Shown piece by piece: positions 12,109 through 20,352 of a stretch of DNA of 64,000 nt. The notes below the pieces were generated by a model that had not been told where the DNA came from, did not search any database, and saw nothing but the letters and a program-made list of their open reading frames with translations. The translations under genes and the position numbers were made by a program. Origin of the DNA: Novosphingobium sp. FKTRR1 (GTDB taxonomy: Bacteria > Pseudomonadota > Alphaproteobacteria > Sphingomonadales > Sphingomonadaceae); contig NZ_JAIZDA010000002.1 in assembly GCF_020404405.1 (NCBI RefSeq), positions 186,001 through 250,000 on the forward strand, written 5' to 3'. The first letter of the stretch is position 1, and the number at the start of each line of letters is the position of its first letter.

Positions 12109-13287
12109 TCAGACCCTTTCGATGACCATGGCGATACCCTGCCCGCCGCCGATGCACATGGTGATCAGGCCATAAGTGCCGCCGGTGCGGTGCAGTTCGT
12201 AGGCAGTCTTGATCGTCAGGATCGCGCCGGTTGCGCCGATGGGATGGCCCAGCGAAATGCCCGAGCCGTTGGGGTTGGTCTTGGCCGGATCGAAGCCCAG
12301 TTCCTTGGCCACGCCGCATGCCTGCGCCGCGAACGCCTCGTTGCTCTCGATCACGTCGATCTGGTCGAGTGTCAGCCCTGCCCGCTTGAGCGCGATTGGC
12401 ACGGCCTTGACCGGGCCCAACCCCATCACGTTGGGTTCGACCCCCGCATGGCCCCACGCAAGGATCCTGGCGAGCGGCTTCAACCCGTGTTCGGCCACCG
12501 CCTTGCCGCTGGCCAGCACGACCGCGCCGGCGCCATCGTTGATGCCGCTGGCGTTGCCGGCGGTGACGCTGCCGTCCTTCTTGAACACCGGACGCAGGCC
12601 CGCCATCGCCTCGACGCTGGCATCGGCGCGGACGTGTTCGTCGGTGTCGAACACGGTTACACCCTTGCGGGTCTTGACCTCCACAGGAACGATCTGGTCC
12701 TTGAAGTACCCGGCGGCAATGGCGGCGGCGGCGCGCTTGTGGCTTTCCACGGCCAGCGCATCCTGCGCTTCGCGGGTGATATCCAGCCGCTCAGCGATGT
12801 TCTCGGCGGTCACGCCCATGTGGATGTTCTCGAACGGATCGTGCAGCGCGCCCAGCATGGCGTCCATCAGCACCTGATCGCCCATCTTCTGCCCGTTGCG
12901 CGCGGTCAGGATCATGTGCGGCGCGTTCGACATGACTTCGGCGCCGCCGCCGATGGCGATGTCCTGTTCGCCCAGCGCAATGCCCTGCGCCGCCGAGATG
13001 ATCGCCTGAAGGCCCGACCCGCACAGCCGGTTGACGTTCATCGCTGGCGCCTCGATCGGAATGCCCGCGTTCACCGCAGCCACGCGGCTGACATAGGCGT
13101 CCTTGGGCTGCGTCGGTACCACGGTCCCGATCACCACGTTCTCGACCTTGTCCGCGCTGATCCCGGCGCGGGCGATCGCCTCCTTGATCACGATGGTGCC
13201 AAGGTCGGCCGGGCGGAACGAAGCCAGCGAGCCGCCGAACGTGCCGATGGCCGTGCGCGCGCCTGAAACGATGAAAATGTCGGTCAT
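12109..13287 (-). CDS. Acetyl-CoA acetyltransferase (thiolase)
   Basis: 392 residues from MTDIFIVSGARTAIG, the standard thiolase start; an upstream extension to 13338 is not family-like. Catalytic Cys89 sits in NVNRLCGSGLQ, the histidine in SLGHPIGATG (about 348), and the second cysteine Cys378 in TMCIGGGQG. It catalyses reversible condensation or cleavage of acetoacetyl-CoA or 3-ketoacyl-CoA. Its place between pccB and the epimerase suggests a degradative role in branched-chain amino acid or odd-chain fatty acid breakdown, where propionyl-CoA is released; that is inference. Confidence 0.94.
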   Translation of the reverse strand: MTDIFIVSGARTAIGTFGGSLASFRPADLGTIVIKEAIARAGISADKVENVVIGTVVPTQPKDAYVSRVAAVNAGIPIEAPAMNVNRLCGSGLQAIISAAQGIALGEQDIAIGGGAEVMSNAPHMILTARNGQKMGDQVLMDAMLGALHDPFENIHMGVTAENIAERLDITREAQDALAVESHKRAAAAIAAGYFKDQIVPVEVKTRKGVTVFDTDEHVRADASVEAMAGLRPVFKKDGSVTAGNASGINDGAGAVVLASGKAVAEHGLKPLARILAWGHAGVEPNVMGLGPVKAVPIALKRAGLTLDQIDVIESNEAFAAQACGVAKELGFDPAKTNPNGSGISLGHPIGATGAILTIKTAYELHRTGGTYGLITMCIGGGQGIAMVIERV

Positions 13288-13307
13288 GACCTGTCCTTGC
13301 GACCCGC

Positions 13308-14834
<1,527 letters not shown>

Positions 14835-14913
14835 CCTGTCGCCCTTTTTCGCCCCAAGCGGGGTCATAACTGCCCTGCACTGGCTTAACACACCGGGCCT
14901 GTCCAATGTTAAT

Positions 14914-14943
14914 CTGCAAATTTGCAAACCTCAACTTTGCAAA
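14914..14943. promoter_or_regulatory. Putative ScfR/PccR operator between pccB and its regulator
   Basis: A perfect 12-bp palindrome TGCAAATTTGCA (14915-14926) overlaps TTTGCAAA (14921-14928), and a second TTTGCAAA follows at 14936-14943. PccR of Rhodobacter is known to bind paired TTTGCAAA motifs; spacing here is 7 bp rather than the 4 bp I recall. The position between the divergent starts would allow control of pccB and autoregulation. Confidence 0.65.
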
Positions 14944-14957
14944 CTAGACTGCAGAAT

Positions 14958-16367
14958 ATGGCGACCCGACGGATCTTTGCAGGTGAAACGTTGCGCGCGC
15001 TGCGCCAGCGGCGCGCGCTGCGCCAGGCCGAGATGGCGCAAGTGTTGGGGATCAGCGCGTCGTACCTCTCGCAGCTCGAAAACGACGAACGGCACCTGAC
15101 GCCGACACTGACCGATGCGCTCCATGCCGCCTTCCCCCTCGACTGGGCCGATCTAGCCCCGCAAGCCGCCGACGATGCCGCCGAAGCGTTGCGCGCCGCG
15201 TTGGCCGATCCGCTGGTCGACGCCAGCCTGCCGGGCGAACAAGTGGAGCGGCTGGCGCGGCAATTTCCGGCTTTCGCCCGCGCGTTCGTGGCGCTGCACG
15301 AACAGCACGCGCGCAGCCGCCAGCGGCTGGAAATGCTCGACGAGGCGATCGGCGCGAACCTTGCCGCAGGCGGCCGCCTGCCGTGGGAGGAAGTGCGCGA
15401 CTGGTTCCATCTGGCCAACAACTACGTCGATCTGGTCGACCGCGGCGCCGAGGCGCTGGCCGAACAGATTGCCGGTAGCGAAGCCTCGCCTCGCGTCCGT
15501 TCGATGCAGGCCTGGCTGCGTGCCAATGGTGTCCGTGTGGACTGGGTCAGCGGCGGCCCGATGCGCCATTACAACGCCGACACGCGGCGGCTGCAGCTCG
15601 ATTCGGCCCAGCCGATCGAGTCCGGCCGGTTCCAGTTGGCTTATCAGGTGGCCGCACTGGCGCTGTCCGACCAGATCGCCGCCATCGTGGCACAAGCGCC
15701 GCTGCAGACCGATGCGGCGCGCCACCTGCTGACGGTGGGGCTGGGCAACTACGCCGCTGGCGCGCTGCTGATGCCGTACGAGCGCTTTCGCACCGCTGCG
15801 CGCGGCCTGCGCCACGATATCGACCGGTTGCGCCAGCAGTTCCACACCAGCTTCGAGCAATGCTGCCACCGTCTGTCGACGCTGCAACGCCCGCAGGCGC
15901 GCGGGGTGCCGGTGTTCTTTTGTCGCGTGGACATGGCCGGGAACATCACCAAGCGCCATTCCGCCACGCGGCTGCAGTTCGGCCGCTATGGCGGGGCCTG
16001 CCCCTTGTGGGTGGTACACGAGGCCGTCGCCATCCCCGACCGCATCCACGTGCAACTGGCCGAAATGCCCGACGGCGTGCGCTATGTCTCGATCGCCAAG
16101 GGCTTGGTCAAGCCGTCGGGCAGCTACTACCGCCCGCCGCGCCGCTATGCCGTGGCGTTGGGGTGCGAGGCCGCGCTGGCCGACGAATTCGTCTATGCCG
16201 ACGCGCTCAACCTGAAAAGCGATGAAGCGGTGGCGCGAATCGGGGCCTCGTGCCGCATCTGCCCGCGCGACTCGTGCGACCAGCGCGCTTTTCCGCCCAG
16301 CGACAAGGCAATCGACGTCGATCCGAGCCAGCGCGATCTCGTCCCCTACCAGATCGTCGAGCGTTGA
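14958..16367 (+). CDS. Short-chain fatty acyl-CoA regulator (ScfR family, PccR-like)
   Basis: 469 residues. An XRE helix-turn-helix occupies about residues 8-58 (ETLRALRQRRALRQAEMAQVLGI). A long central helical region and an ImmA/IrrE-like segment follow. The C-terminal ScfR/DUF2083 domain includes KRHSATRLQFGRYGGACPLW and a Cys cluster, CRICPRDSCDQR. The family senses acyl-CoA esters; PccR controls propionyl-CoA carboxylase and RamB controls glyoxylate genes (known). Divergence from pccB makes a PccR role most likely. ATG 14958 is chosen because the alternative start at 14922 lies inside the putative operator. Confidence 0.9.
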   Translation: MATRRIFAGETLRALRQRRALRQAEMAQVLGISASYLSQLENDERHLTPTLTDALHAAFPLDWADLAPQAADDAAEALRAALADPLVDASLPGEQVERLARQFPAFARAFVALHEQHARSRQRLEMLDEAIGANLAAGGRLPWEEVRDWFHLANNYVDLVDRGAEALAEQIAGSEASPRVRSMQAWLRANGVRVDWVSGGPMRHYNADTRRLQLDSAQPIESGRFQLAYQVAALALSDQIAAIVAQAPLQTDAARHLLTVGLGNYAAGALLMPYERFRTAARGLRHDIDRLRQQFHTSFEQCCHRLSTLQRPQARGVPVFFCRVDMAGNITKRHSATRLQFGRYGGACPLWVVHEAVAIPDRIHVQLAEMPDGVRYVSIAKGLVKPSGSYYRPPRRYAVALGCEAALADEFVYADALNLKSDEAVARIGASCRICPRDSCDQRAFPPSDKAIDVDPSQRDLVPYQIVER

Positions 16368-16429
16368 ATTGTCCAGCGCTGCCAGTTTGCCGGGGAAGAT
16401 CAAAGGGAAACCGCGAATCCGACTGCCCT

Positions 16430-16458
16430 TTGTGACATTTGCAACCAATGCGTACAAT
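16430..16458 (+). promoter_or_regulatory. Candidate promoter for the sRNA
   Basis: TTGTGA (16430-16435) and TACAAT (16453-16458) are separated by 17 bp, close to a sigma-70 promoter; initiation would fall near 16464. TTTGCAA (16438-16444) lies in the spacer and TTGCAAAA (16466-16473) at the start, resembling the ScfR half-site. Confidence 0.5.
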
Positions 16459-16463
16459 TTCGC

Positions 16464-16560
16464 ACTTGCAAAACATCATGGTGCGATGCACAAAGGTGAC
16501 GCCTTTCAGGCATCCTCTCCCAAACTTTCCGGGCCGGTCCATTGGATCGGCCCTTTTTTT
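16464..16560 (+). ncRNA. Candidate ~95-nt trans-acting small RNA
   Basis: Between the ScfR gene and the CoA transferase lie, in order: a promoter-like pair, a small GTGC/GCAC hairpin (16481-16491), a hairpin AAAGG-TGACG-CCTTT (16492-16506), an unpaired C/U-rich stretch CCTCTCCCAAACTTTCC (within 16507-16530), and a strong terminator with eight T residues. No coding frame fits. This layout is that of an Hfq-type sRNA and resembles the suhB/MmgR class of alphaproteobacteria from memory; identity is not confirmed. The C/U-rich stretch would be the natural pairing region for ribosome-binding sites. Confidence 0.55.
16531..16560 (+). terminator. Rho-independent terminator of the sRNA/regulator
   Basis: GGGCCGGTCC pairs with GGATCGGCCC (one G-T pair) around ATT and is followed by seven or more T. 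It lies 29 bp before the CoA-transferase start, so that gene needs its own promoter or readthrough. Confidence 0.85.
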
Positions 16561-16589
16561 GTGTCCGCTGGCACGATACCGCCGGGACC

Positions 16590-17840
16590 ATGACACAAGA
16601 CACCATCGCTCCATCCCCCACAGGTCCGCTTGCGGGCCTTCGCGTGCTCGATCTGTCGCGGGTGCTGGCCGGGCCGTGGTGTTCGCAGATCATGGGCGAT
16701 CTGGGGGCCGAGGTGATCAAGGTCGAACAGCCGGGACAAGGCGACGATACCCGCCGCTGGGGTCCGCCGTTCCTTGACGACGGGTCGAACGATTCGGCCT
16801 ATTACTTGTGCGCCAACCGCAACAAGCGCTCGATCGCGATCGATATCGCCCAGCCCGAGGGCGCCGCGCTGGTGCGCCGCATGGCCGCAGACGCCGACAT
16901 CGTGATCGAGAACTTCCGCGTCGGCGCGCTGGCCAAGTACGGCCTCGACTACGCTGCTCTTTCGGCGATCAATCCGGCGCTGATCTATTGCTCGATCACC
17001 GGCTTCGGCCAGACCGGACCGATGAAGGACACCGGCGGCTACGACTTTCTGGTGCAGGGAATGAGCGGATTGATGAGCGTGACCGGCCGCCCCGATGGCG
17101 AACCGGGCGCGGGGCCGCTCAAGGTCGGTCTGCCGGTGAGCGACCTGCAGACCGGCCTTTACGCTGCGATCAGCGTGCTCGCCGCGCTCAACCACCGCCA
17201 CCGCACCGGAGAGGGTCAGCACATCGACCTTGCCCTGCTCGACGCGCAAGTGGCGCTGCTGGCCAACCAGTCATCGGGCTGGCTCAACGGTGGCGTTGCG
17301 CCGGTTAGGCTGGGCAACCAGCACGCCGCCGTGGTGCCGTATCAGGACTTCGCCTGCGCCGATGGCGATGTGCTGGTGGCGCTTGGCAACGATCGCCAGT
17401 TCCGCCAGTTCATGACGTTGCTGGACCGCGCCGATCTGGCGACCGATCCGCGCTTCGCAACAAGCCCGTTGCGCAGCGCCAACCGTGCGGTGCTGCTGGC
17501 CGAGATGGGTGCCACGATCGCGCAATGGCAGGCCGCCGACCTGATCGCGGCGATGCAGGCCGCGGGGCTTCCGGGGGGCAAGGTCAATTCCATCCCCGAA
17601 GCGCTGGCGCACCCGCAGATCGCCGCGCGCGAACTGATCCACACCCTTCCCCGGCAGGATGGCACCGAGGTCGGCTTCACCGGCTTTCCGGCCAAGCTCT
17701 CGGCCAGCCCCGCCAGTTACCGCCACGCCCCGCCGCGTTCGGGCGAGGATACCCGCGCGGTGCTGGGCGATGTGCTGGGGCTTGATGAGGCCGAGATCGA
17801 GCGCTTGCTGGCAGGCGGCGTGGTGGCCGACCGGTTGTAA
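16590..17840 (+). CDS. CaiB/BaiF family CoA transferase
   Basis: 416 residues, class III CoA-transferase length. It starts with the typical GPLAGLRVLDLSRVLAGPWCSQIMGDLGAEVIKVE and has catalytic Asp152 in TGGYDFLVQGMSG, which forms the aspartyl-CoA intermediate; NRNKRSI and GTGEGQHIDLALLDA also fit. It moves CoA between carboxylic acids. Substrate is unknown; relatives act on succinyl-CoA, carnitine or 2-methylacyl-CoA. The short gap after the sRNA terminator suggests expression independent of the ScfR gene. It ends next to a tandem repeat. Confidence 0.92.
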   Translation: MTQDTIAPSPTGPLAGLRVLDLSRVLAGPWCSQIMGDLGAEVIKVEQPGQGDDTRRWGPPFLDDGSNDSAYYLCANRNKRSIAIDIAQPEGAALVRRMAADADIVIENFRVGALAKYGLDYAALSAINPALIYCSITGFGQTGPMKDTGGYDFLVQGMSGLMSVTGRPDGEPGAGPLKVGLPVSDLQTGLYAAISVLAALNHRHRTGEGQHIDLALLDAQVALLANQSSGWLNGGVAPVRLGNQHAAVVPYQDFACADGDVLVALGNDRQFRQFMTLLDRADLATDPRFATSPLRSANRAVLLAEMGATIAQWQAADLIAAMQAAGLPGGKVNSIPEALAHPQIAARELIHTLPRQDGTEVGFTGFPAKLSASPASYRHAPPRSGEDTRAVLGDVLGLDEAEIERLLAGGVVADRL

Positions 17841-17841
17841 G

Positions 17842-17894
17842 CTTCAGGGCCCGAATTTCAGGGCCCGAATTTCAGGCCCGCGTTTCAGGACGAA
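17842..17894. repeat. Short tandem repeat between convergent genes
   Basis: The 14-bp unit TTTCAGGGCCCGAA occurs twice almost perfectly (17842-17869), with two decayed copies following. The last overlaps the stop codon of the MFS gene. GGGCCC palindromes may help terminate the convergent transcripts. Confidence 0.7.
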
Positions 17895-19144
17895 GGCTTG
17901 CTCGCTACCCTGATCGCTGCCGCCAGCGCTGCCGCCAGCACGCAACCGGCAGCGCAGGCCAGCAGCAGGCGCGGCATCCCGGCGTCGAGCGCGGTCTGCT
18001 TCGTTGCTTCCAGTGCCAGACCGGCGGTGACGATGGCGGGGAACGTGTTCGACAGGTTCATGATCCCCAGCAGCCGCCCGCGTGACGGAGAAAGGGCAAC
18101 CATTTCAGCCACGAACGCGGCCTCGACCGAAAAGAACGCGGCGAGCGACAAGTGGAACAACGCAAAGCCCGCCGCCAGTACCGGCCAGTCGGGCGCCAGC
18201 GCCATTCCCGCCAGCGCGGCAGCGGCAGTCAGCGCGCTCGCGATCAGCAGCTTGCGCCGATCCGCCAGCAGGTCCGAGACATGGCCGATGACGACGGCCC
18301 CGCCGCATGCCGCCAGTCCGGCTCCCAGCGAGAGCCAGCCGACGACCGCATCGGCCCGAAACCCGCGCATGACCATCGCCCCATGGAGCAGATAGGCCAC
18401 ATAGGAATAAAGGTAGTTGGTCAGCAGGACCGCGCCCAGTTGCAGCAGAAACCGCGACCCCCATGCCAGTGCGATGTTGCGGACGGGAAGAGGCGCGGGG
18501 TGAGACGCAGACGCAGGCAGGGGCACATATCCAGCTGGAATCGCGCGCCGCTCAACGGTGCCGAACGGCCACAACACCAGCAAGGGCAGGACGCAGCCGA
18601 CGATGAGCGCAGCGGTCGCCACGAACCCGCTCAGCCCGTCGGTCGGCGCGGCCCACGCGATCAGGGCGACCGAGCCGCTGGCAATCGGCTGCCCGCAATT
18701 GAGCAGGCCCGCGATGCGGCCCTTGCGGTTGTCGGGAATGTGGTCGGCAATCAGCGCGCCGATCGGTGCGAACAGCAGATTGACCGCGATCTGGAACGCG
18801 ATCACGCCCGTTGCCAGCACCATGGGCGCATGCGCCAGCGCCAGCAGTACATAGCTGGCCATCAGGCAGGCCAACCCTGCGCCGATCGCCTGACGCCGGT
18901 TGCCGGTGCGCGCCAAGGCGCGGTCGCTGGCATGACCAGCGGCGATATTGGCCAGACTGGCGGTGATCCCGCCGACCAGTACCAGCGCGCTGAGCAAGTG
19001 CTCGCCGCCGCCACCGGGCAGGCCAAGCGCCACCACCCGGCGCGGCAACAGCAGCACCAGAAACGGCATGAACGAGATATTGGCGCCGATATAGGCGAGC
19101 ACATAAAGCGCTTCGCCCGGCACCAATCGGCGATCCGGCTTCAC
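17885..19144 (-). CDS. MFS sugar transporter
   Basis: 419 residues from GTG 19144, four bases after the lacI stop. The frame extends further upstream inside lacI but without transporter-like sequence. About twelve hydrophobic segments are seen, with MFS loop motifs such as GHASDRALARTGNRRQ (loop 2-3), DHIPDNRKGRIAG (loop 4-5) and GHVSDLLADRRK (loop 8-9). It sits in the inner membrane. Position behind a LacI regulator and beside a GH3 glycosidase and TonB receptor suggests uptake of the released sugar; substrate is inferred only as a glucoside or glucose-type sugar. Confidence 0.85.
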   Translation of the reverse strand: MKPDRRLVPGEALYVLAYIGANISFMPFLVLLLPRRVVALGLPGGGGEHLLSALVLVGGITASLANIAAGHASDRALARTGNRRQAIGAGLACLMASYVLLALAHAPMVLATGVIAFQIAVNLLFAPIGALIADHIPDNRKGRIAGLLNCGQPIASGSVALIAWAAPTDGLSGFVATAALIVGCVLPLLVLWPFGTVERRAIPAGYVPLPASASHPAPLPVRNIALAWGSRFLLQLGAVLLTNYLYSYVAYLLHGAMVMRGFRADAVVGWLSLGAGLAACGGAVVIGHVSDLLADRRKLLIASALTAAAALAGMALAPDWPVLAAGFALFHLSLAAFFSVEAAFVAEMVALSPSRGRLLGIMNLSNTFPAIVTAGLALEATKQTALDAGMPRLLLACAAGCVLAAALAAAIRVASKPSS

Positions 19145-19148
19145 AGCG

Positions 19149-20198
19149 CTAGGCGCGCGGCGCGGCGGTGCTGGCGCGCACGACGAATTCGTAGGGCAGT
19201 TCGAAGGCGCCAAGCCCTTCTTCGCCACGGCTGATGGCGATCAACTGGGCGCAGGCCTTGCCGATCATCGCTGCGGTCGGCTGGCGAATGGCGGTGAGCG
19301 GTGGCACGCTGAGCCGCACAGCAGGCGTGTCCTCGAAGCTGACGACCGACAGATCGTCGGGCACACGCAAGCCGCGACTGGCGGCGACGTGCAGCGCGGC
19401 AAAGGCCATCTTGTCGTTGTCGGCGATGATCGCGGTCGGTGGTTCGGGTGAATCGAGCATCGCTTCGAGCACGCCGACCGCCATGTCGAAATAGAAATTG
19501 CCCGCGCCGACCTGGCCCGCCGCAGGAGGCAGACCGGCCTCGTCCAGCGCCGCCTCGAACGCACTGCGGCGCTGTTGCGATGGCCCGTAACTGGGCGGCC
19601 CGGCGAGGAAGCCGATGCGCCGGTGACCAAGCGCCAGCAGGTGCGCGGTCACTTCGCGCATCGCTCCGGCATCGTCCATGAACACATCGACATGCGCCCC
19701 GCCTTCGCGATGGCCAAGCCGCGCGCTGGCAATGCCCTGCCGCTCGAACCAGCCGACCAGCGCGGGGTTGTCGCAATGGGGTGGGGTCAGGATCACGCCG
19801 TCGGGACGCAACGAGCCGACCACTCGGGAAATCTGCGGGATGGTGGAATCGCTGTCGGTGTCGATGAGTTCGAGCACGATGTGATAGGAATGGCGCTCGC
19901 ACTCGCTCATCCCGCCGTACAGCATCTGATCGACCCAGTCGTTGCCCCGGCCCGATTGCCAGTTCTCGAATGTTCGCGCCCGGTCGTTGATCGACAGGAT
20001 CAGATAGGACCGCGCACCCCCCATGCGTCGCGCCGAGATGTTGGGGACATAGCCCAGCCGCTCGACGATCGCCTCGATCCGCTGGCGCACGGCGGGCTTC
20101 ACGTTGGGGCCGTTGTTGATCACGCGCGATACCGTCTGACGCGACACCCCGGCGGCCGCAGCGACATCCTCGATCGTGACTTTTACGCGCTTCTGCAT
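19149..20198 (-). CDS. LacI family transcriptional regulator
   Basis: 349 residues from MQKRVKVTIEDVAAAAGVSRQTVSRVINN, with the LacI helix-turn-helix and hinge helix at about 5-60, and a periplasmic-binding-protein-like effector domain after it (IPQISRVVGSLRPDGVILTPP, LGHRRIGFLAGP, AIIADNDKMAFAAL, VVSFEDTPA). AGGGG lies six bases before ATG 20198, fixing the start over the upstream ATG at 20216. It is divergent from the GH3 gene, with two LacI-type palindromes between them, so it probably represses the GH3-TonB receptor genes and itself with the permease. Confidence 0.93.
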   Translation of the reverse strand: MQKRVKVTIEDVAAAAGVSRQTVSRVINNGPNVKPAVRQRIEAIVERLGYVPNISARRMGGARSYLILSINDRARTFENWQSGRGNDWVDQMLYGGMSECERHSYHIVLELIDTDSDSTIPQISRVVGSLRPDGVILTPPHCDNPALVGWFERQGIASARLGHREGGAHVDVFMDDAGAMREVTAHLLALGHRRIGFLAGPPSYGPSQQRRSAFEAALDEAGLPPAAGQVGAGNFYFDMAVGVLEAMLDSPEPPTAIIADNDKMAFAALHVAASRGLRVPDDLSVVSFEDTPAVRLSVPPLTAIRQPTAAMIGKACAQLIAISRGEEGLGAFELPYEFVVRASTAAPRA

Positions 20199-20253
20199 CG
20201 TATCCCCTTTGGGCACGGTTATTCACGGAACCTTGCTGCACCACAAGAACTTT

Positions 20254-20286
20254 GGGAACGCTCACAAAATGAATTGTGAACGTTCA
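20254..20286. promoter_or_regulatory. Tandem LacI-type operators
   Basis: TGAACGTTCA (20277-20286) is a perfect palindrome with central CG, the LacI/GalR operator form. GGGAACGCTCAC (20254-20265) matches it in GAACG-TC. Their centres are 22 bp apart, about two helical turns, on the same DNA face. Confidence 0.65.
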
Positions 20287-20352
20287 TAATTGGCGCTATC
20301 GGCATTCCAGCAGGATGATTCGCCCCACCAGTGGGCAACATGGGAGAACGTG

